Below are positions 27,415 to 34,658 of a stretch of 64,000 nucleotides of DNA, one piece after another. Position 1 is the stretch's first letter; each line of letters starts with the position of its first letter. Made by a program: the position numbers and the translations under genes. The DNA is from YA12-FULL-51-18 sp041665305 (GTDB lineage Bacteria; Elusimicrobiota; Elusimicrobia; Elusimicrobiales; UBA9959): NCBI GenBank assembly GCA_041665305.1, contig JBAYJD010000005.1:1-64000 (forward strand), read 5' to 3'. The notes beneath the pieces are model-generated. The model saw nothing but the letters and a program-made list of their open reading frames with translations. It searched no databases and was not told where the DNA came from.

Positions 27415-28047
27415 ATGGACGAAAGCCTGGCCGGGGAGATAGTGGAAGAACTTAAGCTTCGCGCCGAACGGTCGGAGAAGCCGGTGCCTGTGGGGATTTC
27501 CAACAGGCATGTGCATTTCACGAAAGAGGACTTTAAGGCGGTTTTCGGCGCCGAAGCCGAGCCGGTCCTTTACAGGCAGCTGCGCCAGCCCGGATTTTTC
27601 GCCTGCAATGAGACGGTGGACCTCGAAGGTCCGGCCGGCGCGCTCAGGAATGTCAGGATGATAGGGCCGTACAGGCCCTATACCCAGATAGAGGTGAGCC
27701 TCGGGGACGCCAGGACGCTGGGAGTGGAGCCGCCCATCCGGGACTCGGGGAAGCTGGAGAACACCCCCGGAATAAAGATCACGGGCCCCAAAGGCTCCGT
27801 GATTCTGAAACAGGGCGTGATCCTGTCCAAGCGGCATATTCATTTCCATCCCAGGGACGCCGAATCCATGAAGATAAAGGACGGCGAGCAGGTGCGGGTG
27901 CGCTGCGGTTCGGGAACGGAAAGGGAAACCGTTTACGAGCGGGTCCTGTGCCGCGTGTCGGATAAATTCGCGCTGGAGCTGCATCTGGACGTGGAAGAGG
28001 CCAACGCCGCGGGGCTGAAGAACAACGATCCGGCGTACATAGCGTAG
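27415..28047 (+). CDS. pduL: PduL-type phosphate acyltransferase
   Basis: PduL converts acyl-CoA and phosphate to acyl phosphate and CoA, recycling CoA inside the compartment. The start is chosen at MDESLAGEIVEEL, preceded by AGAGGA; a longer reading would overlap tpiA. Two PduL domains follow, with the zinc-binding motifs ISNRHVHF (about 30) and LSKRHIHFHPRDA (about 140), plus FACNETVDLEGP. The first ~20 residues form an amphipathic helix of the encapsulation-peptide kind and then a short linker. This length (210) and architecture match lumenal PduL proteins. Confidence 0.94.
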   Translation: MDESLAGEIVEELKLRAERSEKPVPVGISNRHVHFTKEDFKAVFGAEAEPVLYRQLRQPGFFACNETVDLEGPAGALRNVRMIGPYRPYTQIEVSLGDARTLGVEPPIRDSGKLENTPGIKITGPKGSVILKQGVILSKRHIHFHPRDAESMKIKDGEQVRVRCGSGTERETVYERVLCRVSDKFALELHLDVEEANAAGLKNNDPAYIA

Positions 28048-28078
28048 AGTTGAAGCGCCGGGCTTACGGAGGAATACA

Positions 28079-28366
28079 ATGGAAGCACTTGGAATGATAG
28101 AAACAAAGGGCCTGGTGGCCTGCATCGAAGCGGCGGACGCCGCCGTGAAAGCCGCTAATGTCAGGCTGGTGGGCTACGAAAAGATAGGTTCCGGCCTCGT
28201 TACCATCATGTTCCGCGGCGAAGTGGCCGCCTGCCGCGCCAGTTGCGACGCCGGCGCCGCCGCCGCCCAGAAGGTGGGCGAACTGGTGAGCGTGCATGTG
28301 ATACCCCAGCCGCACTCCGATCTTGAGGCCAGGCTGCCCATCGTCATAGAAGGAAGAAAGAAATAA
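28079..28366 (+). CDS. BMC-H hexameric shell protein
   Basis: This 95-residue single BMC domain resembles PduA/J and EutM: EALGMIETKGLVACIEAADAAVKAANVRLVGYEKIGSGLVT opens it, and HVIPQPHSDLEARLP closes it. The pore loop reads EKIGSGLV. Such hexamers are the main facet tiles. GGAGG precedes the ATG. The 72 bases to the next gene contain a long hairpin. Confidence 0.97.
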   Translation: MEALGMIETKGLVACIEAADAAVKAANVRLVGYEKIGSGLVTIMFRGEVAACRASCDAGAAAAQKVGELVSVHVIPQPHSDLEARLPIVIEGRKK

Positions 28367-28367
28367 A

Positions 28368-28405
28368 GCCGTAAAACGGCAGGCGCGGCCGCGCCGTTTT
28401 GCGGC
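28368..28405. promoter_or_regulatory. Intercistronic hairpin after the first BMC-H gene
   Basis: GCCGTAAAACGGC at 28368-28380 pairs with GCCGTTTTGCGGC at 28393-28405 (one mismatch or wobble). It separates the hexamer gene from the pentamer gene, where different expression levels would be wanted. mRNA stabilisation or attenuation is inferred. Confidence 0.5.
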
Positions 28406-28438
28406 CGCCGCTTCCCGGTTTTATATTTTGGAGGCTTA

Positions 28439-28747
28439 ATGTTATTTGCCAGAGTGGTCGGCACCGTGGTTTGCACCTGCAAGGACGAGAGGCTCGTCGG
28501 CTCCAAGCTGCTTATGGTCCAGCCCGTGGGGCTGGACGACAAGCCGCGCGGCAATGTCCTGGTGGGCATAGATTCCGTGGGGGCGGGGCCGGGAGAACTG
28601 GTCCTGCTGGTGCAGGGGTCAAGCGCCCGGCAGACCTCCGGGACGGAGAACTCCCCGGTGGACTGTACGATCTTCGCCATCGTGGACACCATAGAGAAGG
28701 ACGGCGCGACCGTGTTCCGCAAAAGGGATGACGCCGGCGGTAAGTGA
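28439..28747 (+). CDS. BMC-P pentameric vertex protein (EutN/CcmL family), first copy
   Basis: The 102 residues match the EutN/CcmL fold: MLFARVVGTVVCTCKDERLVGSKLLMVQPV, then VGIDSVGAGPGELVLLVQGSSAR and VDCTIFAIVDTIE. Pentamers cap the shell vertices. TTGGAGG lies before the ATG. A second hairpin (28746-28777) begins at the stop codon. Confidence 0.95.
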   Translation: MLFARVVGTVVCTCKDERLVGSKLLMVQPVGLDDKPRGNVLVGIDSVGAGPGELVLLVQGSSARQTSGTENSPVDCTIFAIVDTIEKDGATVFRKRDDAGGK

Positions 28748-28777
28748 CGGGCGGCAGGCGGGTTCCCGCCCGCCGTC
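28746..28777. promoter_or_regulatory. Hairpin after the first BMC-P gene
   Basis: GACGG...CCGTC enclose GGCGGG-TT-CCCGCC. No T run follows. It precedes the aldehyde dehydrogenase, whose ATG has no obvious Shine-Dalgarno. Confidence 0.45.
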
Positions 28778-28801
28778 TATGCCGGTACGCTATTTTGAAT
28801 T

Positions 28802-30250
28802 ATGCCTGTAACCGACGATGAACTTCGGCGCATAGTGGCGCAAGTGCTCGAAAAGCTGGGCGCTGAAACCGCTCCGGCGCTTCCACTCCCCGTTGAAGTC
28901 CGCGGCCGAAGCGCCGCGGCTAAAGAGGACGGGCCCGTGTTCTCCTCCGTGGACGCGGCCGTCGGCGCTTCCGGGACGGCGCAGGCCGTGTTCCAGGGCC
29001 TGGGCCTTGAAGCGCGGGAAAAGATCATAGCCGCCATACGCGGGGCGTCGGCGGAAAACGCCGCGCGCTGGGCCCGGCTGGCCGTGTCCGAGACGGGCAT
29101 GGGCCGCGTGGAAGACAAGACGCAGAAGAACCTGCTTGTGGCAGCCAGGACTCCCGGCGTGGAAGACCTGCGGTCCGTCTCCTATACCGGAGACAAGGGG
29201 CTTACGCTGGTGGAATGGGCGCCTTTCGGCGTGGTGGCGGCCATAACTCCGTCCACCAATCCCGCGGCCACCATCATCAGCAACGCCATAGGCATACTTT
29301 CCGCGGGCAATTCCGCGGTGTTCTCGCCTCATCCCGCCGCCAAAGGCTGCGCGCAGGACTGCGTGCGCGCGCTTAACGCCGCCATAATTTCCGCCGGCGG
29401 TCCGGCGGGCCTGGTCTCCACCCTCGAAAAGCCGACCCAGGAGTCCACCCGGGAACTTTTAGCCCATCCCGGCGGCCGTATGAATCTGGTCACCGGCGGT
29501 CCGGCCATAGTCAAGATCGCCATGACCGCCGGCAAAGCCTGCAAGACCATCGCGGCAGGGCCCGGCAATCCGCCCATCGTGGTGGATGAGACCGCCGTTT
29601 TTCCCGATTGCGCCCGCGAGATCATCACGGGCTGCGGTTTCGACAATAATGTGCTGTGCATAGCGGAGAAGGAAGTGGTGGCGACCGAGGCCGCCCGAGT
29701 TCCGTTCCTTGAAAGCATGCGCAGGGACCCCAGGGCTTATGAACTTACGGCAGCGCAGATGGACAAGCTGGCGCAGCTCGCTATCCTGGAGCCCGGAAAG
29801 GAACCCCGGATAAACAGGGAATTTATAGGGAAGGACGCGGCCGTTATCGCCGGGGCCATAGGCCTGGAGCTGCCCGACGGCATCCGCGTGCTCTGGTCGG
29901 AAACGCCAGGCGACCATCCCTTCGCGGTCTCCGAACAGCTTATGCCGGTGCTGCCCGTAACTTTCGCGCGCGGCATAGACGCCGCCATAGAGCTCGCCTG
30001 CCGGCTGGAATGGGGACATCATCACACGGCTGGAATGTATTCGACCGATGTGCGGAATATGACAAAGATGGGCCGCCGGATGGCCTGCTCCATCTTTGTG
30101 AAGAACGCCTGCACGCTGCACGGCCTGGGCCTAGGCGAGGGTTACGCTTCCATGTCGATAGGCACGCCCACGGGCGACGGTATAACCAAGACTTCGCATT
30201 TCGCCCGGCCTCTCCAGTGCAGCCTCGTCGGGTACATGCGCATAGCCTGA
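28802..30250 (+). CDS. CoA-acylating aldehyde dehydrogenase (PduP/EutE type)
   Basis: The enzyme oxidises an aldehyde, here presumably acetaldehyde, to acyl-CoA with NAD. The 482 residues begin with a helix MPVTDDELRRIVAQVLEKLG typical of an encapsulation peptide, then a linker of about 25 residues. The core has EWAPFGVVAAITPSTNPAAT, the nucleotide-binding VTGGPAIVK, AAGPGNPP, and the catalytic Cys at 286 in FDNNVLCIAEKE. The C-terminal half includes EWGHHHTAGMYS. It is the signature enzyme of aldehyde-oxidising compartments. No alcohol dehydrogenase is encoded in the locus. Confidence 0.96.
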   Translation: MPVTDDELRRIVAQVLEKLGAETAPALPLPVEVRGRSAAAKEDGPVFSSVDAAVGASGTAQAVFQGLGLEAREKIIAAIRGASAENAARWARLAVSETGMGRVEDKTQKNLLVAARTPGVEDLRSVSYTGDKGLTLVEWAPFGVVAAITPSTNPAATIISNAIGILSAGNSAVFSPHPAAKGCAQDCVRALNAAIISAGGPAGLVSTLEKPTQESTRELLAHPGGRMNLVTGGPAIVKIAMTAGKACKTIAAGPGNPPIVVDETAVFPDCAREIITGCGFDNNVLCIAEKEVVATEAARVPFLESMRRDPRAYELTAAQMDKLAQLAILEPGKEPRINREFIGKDAAVIAGAIGLELPDGIRVLWSETPGDHPFAVSEQLMPVLPVTFARGIDAAIELACRLEWGHHHTAGMYSTDVRNMTKMGRRMACSIFVKNACTLHGLGLGEGYASMSIGTPTGDGITKTSHFARPLQCSLVGYMRIA

Positions 30251-30338
30251 GGCCGTAAAAAGGAAAGCGCAAAGAGGGAAAAGTCCGGTACGCCATACGG
30301 CTTGCGGTTTACGACAAGGCGATTTAAGGAGAATTTAT

Positions 30339-30920
30339 ATGCAGGCAAACATAGCTGTAGGATTACTTGAGACCGCTTCCATCGCCAGAGGGGTGGAAAC
30401 CCTGGACGCCATGTGCAAGGCCGCCGGCGTGGAACTGGAGACGGCCGGGCCGATATCCAGGGGCAAATATATCATCATGATCTCCGGCCCGGTAGGCGAA
30501 GTCGAATCTTCCATGGCCAAAGGAGCGGAGATCGCCGGGGACGCCGTGGTCGTCGGCCATATAATACGGAATATCCATTCCGGAGTGCTTGCGGCGCTTA
30601 ACAAAAAGATCAAGGCCGGCGAGGGCTGCGCCCTGGGCATGGTGGAGACCAAAGAGGCCCTGTCGGCCGTGTTCGCCGCCGACGCCGCTGCAAAAGCGGC
30701 TTTTGTGCATGTGGCCGAGGTGAATACCGGAGCGGGTATCGGCGGTAAAGGATATTTTGTGGTTACCGGCGAGGTGGGAGCGGTCAGGACCGCCGTTTCC
30801 GCCGCTATGAAGGCGGTAGGCGAAGCCGCGATAGTCAACCGTATCGTGTTGCCGAACGCCCATAAGGATGCCATGGCGGCCATAACCGGCGTTGAAGCCC
30901 CGAAGAGGGAAAATATATGA
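30339..30920 (+). CDS. BMC-T trimeric shell protein, second copy, without pore cysteine
   Basis: The 193-residue protein again has two BMC domains (about 4-93 and 95-185). At the place of the PduT pore Cys it has Ser (GPISRGKYIIMIS, residue 40), so it should not hold the same iron-sulfur cluster. The second half contains ALGMVETKEALSAVFAADAAAKAAFVHVAEV. It is preceded by AAGGAG and overlaps the rpiB-like start by four bases. A metabolite-pore role would be expected by analogy. Confidence 0.93.
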   Translation: MQANIAVGLLETASIARGVETLDAMCKAAGVELETAGPISRGKYIIMISGPVGEVESSMAKGAEIAGDAVVVGHIIRNIHSGVLAALNKKIKAGEGCALGMVETKEALSAVFAADAAAKAAFVHVAEVNTGAGIGGKGYFVVTGEVGAVRTAVSAAMKAVGEAAIVNRIVLPNAHKDAMAAITGVEAPKRENI

Positions 30921-31363
30921 GACTTGTCATCGGTTCGGATCACGCCGGTTTTGAGGCCAAGGAAAAGATGAAAAAATTCATCCAGAGCCTGGGGCATGAG
31001 GTCGTGGATTTCGGCTGCTACTCGGCCGAACCGGTGGATTTTCCCGACATCGCCATGCTGGTGGGGGACGCGGTGCGCAAAAAAGAATTTGAAAAAGGCG
31101 TGCTGCTGGACGGTTTCAACGGCGCCATGCCGCTGGCCGCCAACAAGCTCCCCGGGATCCGCGCCGTGGGCGCGTATGATATCGTTTCGGCGCGCTTCGC
31201 CGCGGCCCACGAAGACTGCAATATCCTTTGCCTCGGCGGCAAGACCCACGGCGAACTCGCCCTGCAGGAAATGATAAAAGCATGGCTGAACGCTCCTTTT
31301 GAGGGCGGGAAATATCAAAAGCGGCTGGACAAGATAACGGCGATAGAACGGCGCTGCTGCTGA
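30917..31363 (+). CDS. RpiB/LacA-family sugar-phosphate isomerase homologue lacking the catalytic cysteine
   Basis: RpiB interconverts ribose-5- and ribulose-5-phosphate; LacAB act on galactose-6-phosphate. This 148-residue protein keeps the opening GSDHAGFEAK (Asp8, His9), the His at 98 (AAAHED) and the AANK and EGG-K-QKR phosphate contacts. The motif that normally reads CGTGxG reads LDGFNGAMPLAANK: Asp replaces the catalytic Cys (residue 65) and Phe replaces the Thr (67). By memory, LacA subunits also have Asp there. RpiB homologues are a marker of SPU-type compartments. The substrate is uncertain. It has no leading encapsulation helix and is coupled to the BMC-T gene by ATGA. Confidence 0.85.
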   Translation: MRLVIGSDHAGFEAKEKMKKFIQSLGHEVVDFGCYSAEPVDFPDIAMLVGDAVRKKEFEKGVLLDGFNGAMPLAANKLPGIRAVGAYDIVSARFAAAHEDCNILCLGGKTHGELALQEMIKAWLNAPFEGGKYQKRLDKITAIERRCC

Positions 31364-31382
31364 CGGAGACCCCCGGACCGGT

Positions 31383-31682
31383 ATGAGACAAGCCAAAGTT
31401 ATCGGCAGAGTATTTTGTTCCAGGCAGTGCCGGGGCATGGACGCCAAGACCGTGCTTCTGATACAGCCGCTGGACTGGGAAACCGACATGCCGGACGGAG
31501 AGCCGCTGGCGGCCGCGGACACGGTAGGCGCCGGGGCGGGAGAGACGGTTTTTTTCGTGGCCTCAAGAGAGGCTATTCTGGCTTTTGAAGGCTGGGCGGG
31601 CGAGACTTCGGCTAAGTCCGACCCTCCGCCGGTAGACGCCGCGATAGTCGGGATCGTGGACGGGAAAACGATATGTTCATAG
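31383..31682 (+). CDS. BMC-P pentameric vertex protein, second copy
   Basis: This 99-residue EutN/CcmL-type sequence reads MRQAKVIGRVFCSRQCRGMDAKTVLLIQPLDWE..., with DTVGAGAGETVFFVASREA and VDAAIVGIVDGK. It is the most divergent of the three pentamers. Its end overlaps the next pentamer gene by 10 bases. Confidence 0.92.
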   Translation: MRQAKVIGRVFCSRQCRGMDAKTVLLIQPLDWETDMPDGEPLAAADTVGAGAGETVFFVASREAILAFEGWAGETSAKSDPPPVDAAIVGIVDGKTICS

Positions 31683-31972
31683 CTAAGGTGGTGGGCGTGG
31701 TGTGGGCGGCCAGAAAACATAAAGAGCTTGACGGCTACAGGTTCCTTTTGGTGAAACCCATGGATCCGCGGGAGCCCGGTAAATTTTCCGGCGGAGCCGT
31801 GCTCGCCATGGACGGCGGTCTCGGCGCGGGCCCGGGGTCGGTGGTGCTGGTCGTGGACGAAGGCGGTTCGGCCAGGAAAATACTCGGCAATCCCAGGTCG
31901 CCCGTGCGGACCGTTATTTGCGGCATAGTGGACCGGACCGCTTCAAAGGACGAGGTTAAAAAATATGCGTGA
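31673..31972 (+). CDS. BMC-P pentameric vertex protein, third copy
   Basis: The 99 residues have MFIAKVVGVVWAARKHKELDGYRFLLVKPMD, then GLGAGPGSVVLVVDEGGSARKIL and VRTVICGIVDRT. It overlaps both neighbours (10 bases with the previous gene, 8 with deoC), so the cluster is tightly coupled. Three pentamer types per locus are common in several BMC classes. Confidence 0.95.
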   Translation: MFIAKVVGVVWAARKHKELDGYRFLLVKPMDPREPGKFSGGAVLAMDGGLGAGPGSVVLVVDEGGSARKILGNPRSPVRTVICGIVDRTASKDEVKKYA

Positions 31973-32945
31973 CGACGAGATAAAAAAGATCGCGGAAGAA
32001 GTGGCCAGGATACTTAGGGGAACGGGCCTGGGTTCCGGCCCCGCCAAATATTCCATGCCCGGAGATTCGGCGCCCATAGGCACGGCCGGCAAGGTGTTTC
32101 AGCGGCCCCTGGTGGACCGGCCCGGAGGGGAGCGCCCCGCCGCCGGAGACTGCCGGCTTGAGGAGAATACCTGCGGCCCCGCCTGCCAGGGCTGCAATCC
32201 GCTCAATAACTATACCGCCCGGCAGGTAAAAGAGATGGGCGTGGAGCGCGTGAGTTTCTGCAATCCCGGCCGGTCGAGCGATCCTATCGCCGGCATGATC
32301 GACCATACCCTTTTGAAGGCCAATGCCACGCAGGAAGAGATCGGGAAGCTTTGCGAGGAAGCCCGCGAATACCGTTTTGCTTCGGTCTGCGTGAACCCGG
32401 GATATGTGGCGCTGGCCGCGCGGCTGCTTAACGGGTCCTGCGTCAAGGTTTGCACGGTCATAGGTTTCCCGCTGGGTTCCACGACCCCGACCGTCAAAAC
32501 CATCGAGGCCCGCGACGCCATCGCCAACGGGGCCGAAGAGATAGATATGGTCATCAACATAGGCGCCTTGAAGTCCGGGAACGACCATCTGGCTCTTGAG
32601 GATATCAAAGCCGTGCGCGAGGCCGCCCGCGGCAAGGTGCTGAAGGTCATTATTGAAACCTCTTACCTGACCAGGGACGAAAAGGTCCGCGCCTGTAAGA
32701 TGGCCAAGGAAGCCGGCGCGGATTTCGTCAAGACCTCCACGGGCTTCGGCTCCGGCGGCGCGACGGTCGAAGATGTGGCCCTGATGCGCGAGGTCGTAGG
32801 CCCCGGGATGGGCGTCAAGGCTTCGGGCGGGATCAAGGACGCGAAGGCGGCCCAGGACCTTATACGGGCGGGCGCCACTCGCCTGGGCACCAGCGCCAGC
32901 ATCGCCATCGTTTCCGGCGGGCAGGCGGCAAAGGGACAGTACTAA
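31965..32945 (+). CDS. deoC: Deoxyribose-phosphate aldolase with encapsulation helix and N-terminal cysteine cluster
   Basis: DeoC cleaves 2-deoxyribose-5-phosphate to glyceraldehyde-3-phosphate and acetaldehyde. The aldolase core starts near residue 108 (IAGMIDHTLLKANAT) and has the Schiff-base Lys (VLKVIIETSYL, about 227), the Asp of EEIDMVINIG (about 194) and the Lys of FVKTSTGF (256). The ~105-residue N-terminal extension is unusual. It has an amphipathic helix (MRDDEIKKIAEEVARILR), then a linker, then cysteines at 63, 70, 74 and 77, plus 99. The helix should target the enzyme to the BMC lumen; the cysteines could bind iron-sulfur or zinc. This is the defining enzyme of the locus. Confidence 0.96.
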   Translation: MRDDEIKKIAEEVARILRGTGLGSGPAKYSMPGDSAPIGTAGKVFQRPLVDRPGGERPAAGDCRLEENTCGPACQGCNPLNNYTARQVKEMGVERVSFCNPGRSSDPIAGMIDHTLLKANATQEEIGKLCEEAREYRFASVCVNPGYVALAARLLNGSCVKVCTVIGFPLGSTTPTVKTIEARDAIANGAEEIDMVINIGALKSGNDHLALEDIKAVREAARGKVLKVIIETSYLTRDEKVRACKMAKEAGADFVKTSTGFGSGGATVEDVALMREVVGPGMGVKASGGIKDAKAAQDLIRAGATRLGTSASIAIVSGGQAAKGQY

Positions 32946-32967
32946 GAGGACAGGGTAAGGAGAAATT

Positions 32968-33264
32968 ATGTCAGAACCGAAAGAAGCGCTGGGAATGATA
33001 GAGACCAAGGGTTTTATCGGCATGATAGAGTCTTCGGACGCCATGGCCAAAGCGGCTAAAGTCCGGCTCATCGGCTACGAGAAGATTGGTTCCGGGTATG
33101 TGACCACGCTATGCGTGGGCGAAGTCGGCGCCGTGCGCGCCGCCGTGGAAGCGGGCGCGGCCGCCGCCCAGAAAGTCGGGGAGCTTGTCGGCATGCATGT
33201 CATCCCGAGGCCCCACGACGACCTGGACAAATACATAGCTAAGATCTCGGTAAAAGCCCAGTAA
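32968..33264 (+). CDS. BMC-H hexameric shell protein, second copy
   Basis: The 98-residue single BMC domain (EALGMIETKGFIGMIESSDAMAKAAKVRLIGYEKIGSGYVT) is close to the first hexamer gene, differing mainly at the pore flank and the C-terminal tail (HDDLDKYIAKISVKAQ). AAGGAG precedes the ATG. An AAAAGG/CCTTTT inverted repeat lies just after the stop. Confidence 0.97.
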   Translation: MSEPKEALGMIETKGFIGMIESSDAMAKAAKVRLIGYEKIGSGYVTTLCVGEVGAVRAAVEAGAAAAQKVGELVGMHVIPRPHDDLDKYIAKISVKAQ

Positions 33265-33297
33265 AAGGGACCTAAAAAGAGCCAGGCTCCTTTTGCC

Positions 33298-33558
33298 ATG
33301 TTTACAAAAAGCGATATCGCCGACGTCATTTTTGCGTACCTTTCGCGCGGTCCGGCCGCCGAGGCGAAGGCCGGCGCGCGGTCTTCCGGCCCGGCGTCAA
33401 AACCTTTGCCTAAGCGGGTGTTTATTACCGACCTGCAAATGAAACGCCTGGTCGGACCCGGTCGAAAATCCGTGAAAGTTCCAGCCGGAGCCATTGTCAG
33501 CCCGCTCTCGCAGGACTGGCTGGATTACGGCGGAATTGAAGTCGTACGCGATCGCTGA
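33298..33558 (+). CDS. Small BMC-associated protein with encapsulation-like helix
   Basis: I cannot name this 86-residue protein. It starts with an amphipathic helix (MFTKSDIADVIFAYLSR), followed by an Ala/Ser/Pro linker. It ends with a compact segment, RVFITDLQMKRLVGPGRKSVKVPAGAIVSPLSQDWLDYGGIEVV. That last part resembles the short ITxxxL...VPxxAxxTPxAxD module at the start of EutT and of some other BMC proteins. It may be a cargo adaptor or scaffold. It lies five bases ahead of the GH84-type gene, in the same operon. Confidence 0.7.
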   Translation: MFTKSDIADVIFAYLSRGPAAEAKAGARSSGPASKPLPKRVFITDLQMKRLVGPGRKSVKVPAGAIVSPLSQDWLDYGGIEVVRDR

Positions 33559-33563
33559 GATAT

Positions 33564-34658
33564 ATGGAACATGCTCAATTGGGCGTTATCGAGGGATTTT
33601 ACGGAGAGCCGTGGAGTTGGGACGAGAGGGCGGGGTACGCGGCTTTCCTTAAGGAGCACGGCTTCTCCTTTTATATTTACGCGCCCAAAGCCGACGGCTT
33701 TATGCGCAAAAAATGGCGCGAGCCTTTCCCCGGAGACCTTGAAAAAAAACTCACCGGTCTTTGCGCGCAATACCGCGCCGCCGGGATAGAGTTCGGCGTC
33801 GGTTTCAGCCCCTACGAGATCTATCTCTCGCCGTTCAACGGCGAAGTCAAAAGGCTCCTTCAAAACCGCATAGATGTTTTTAACCGGATAGGAGTCGACA
33901 AGTTCGGCTTGCTCATGGACGACATGAAGGGGGACCTGCCGGAGCTGGCCGCGCGGCAGATAGAGATAGTCAACTGGGCCGCCGAACGGTCGAAAGCCGG
34001 GCAGCTTATTTTCTGCCCCACTTATTATTCGCTCGATCCGGTGCTTGAAAAACTTTTCGGTAAAAAGCCGGAGGGTTACCTGGAGCGTCTGGGCAAAGAG
34101 CTGCATCCCAAGGTCAGCCTTTTCTGGACCGGCGAACTGGTATGTTCAAAAAGCTACAGCGTGGAACATCTGCGCGCGACGGCGGAACGGCTGGGCCGCA
34201 AACCTTTTTTATGGGACAATTATCCGGTCAACGACGGGCCCCGGATGTGCCGGTTCCTGCATCTGCGGCCCATGACCGGCCGCCCGGCTGCCATGGGCGG
34301 GTGGCTGTCGGGCCACGCCGTGAACCCCATGAACCAGCCGGCGCTTTCAAAGATAGTGCTCCTGACGCTGAAGGAAAGTTACGCGGCCGGCGGCGCTTAT
34401 GATCCCGTTCCCGCTTTCCTTAAGGCGGCGCAAACCGTCACGGGGCGCGACATGGCCCTGCGCCTTGAGCGGGACCTTCCGGCCTTCATGGATAAAGGGC
34501 TGGATGTCCTGACGGACGAAGAAAAAGCCGGACTTAAAGAGGTTTACCGCGCATATCTCGATTCCAGGGAAAATCATGCGGCCCAGGCGGCCCGCGAAAT
34601 AATCGGCTGGCTTTCAGGCCGCTACACCGTGACCAGAGACCTTTTCCTCGCACAGTAA
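33564..34658 (+). CDS. GH84-family beta-N-acetylglucosaminidase-like protein linked to the BMC operon
   Basis: GH84 enzymes remove N-acetylglucosamine by substrate-assisted catalysis with two adjacent Asp residues. The 364-residue protein shows GVIEGFYGEPWSWDER at the start and GLLMDDMKGD for the catalytic Asp pair (about 118-119). It also has FCPTYYS, VSLFWTGELVCSK, and a C-terminal helical part with PFLWDNYPVNDG and HAVNPMNQPALSK, all typical. No signal peptide is seen, so it is cytoplasmic. It is five bases behind the small BMC protein and is the last gene of the run. A role in feeding sugar to the compartment is inference. Confidence 0.88.
   Translation: MEHAQLGVIEGFYGEPWSWDERAGYAAFLKEHGFSFYIYAPKADGFMRKKWREPFPGDLEKKLTGLCAQYRAAGIEFGVGFSPYEIYLSPFNGEVKRLLQNRIDVFNRIGVDKFGLLMDDMKGDLPELAARQIEIVNWAAERSKAGQLIFCPTYYSLDPVLEKLFGKKPEGYLERLGKELHPKVSLFWTGELVCSKSYSVEHLRATAERLGRKPFLWDNYPVNDGPRMCRFLHLRPMTGRPAAMGGWLSGHAVNPMNQPALSKIVLLTLKESYAAGGAYDPVPAFLKAAQTVTGRDMALRLERDLPAFMDKGLDVLTDEEKAGLKEVYRAYLDSRENHAAQAAREIIGWLSGRYTVTRDLFLAQ

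Noticed and set aside
24688..34658. Propanediol or ethanolamine compartment
   Set aside because: No diol dehydratase, ethanolamine lyase, glycyl-radical enzyme or B12 reactivation genes are present. DeoC fits a sugar-phosphate compartment instead.
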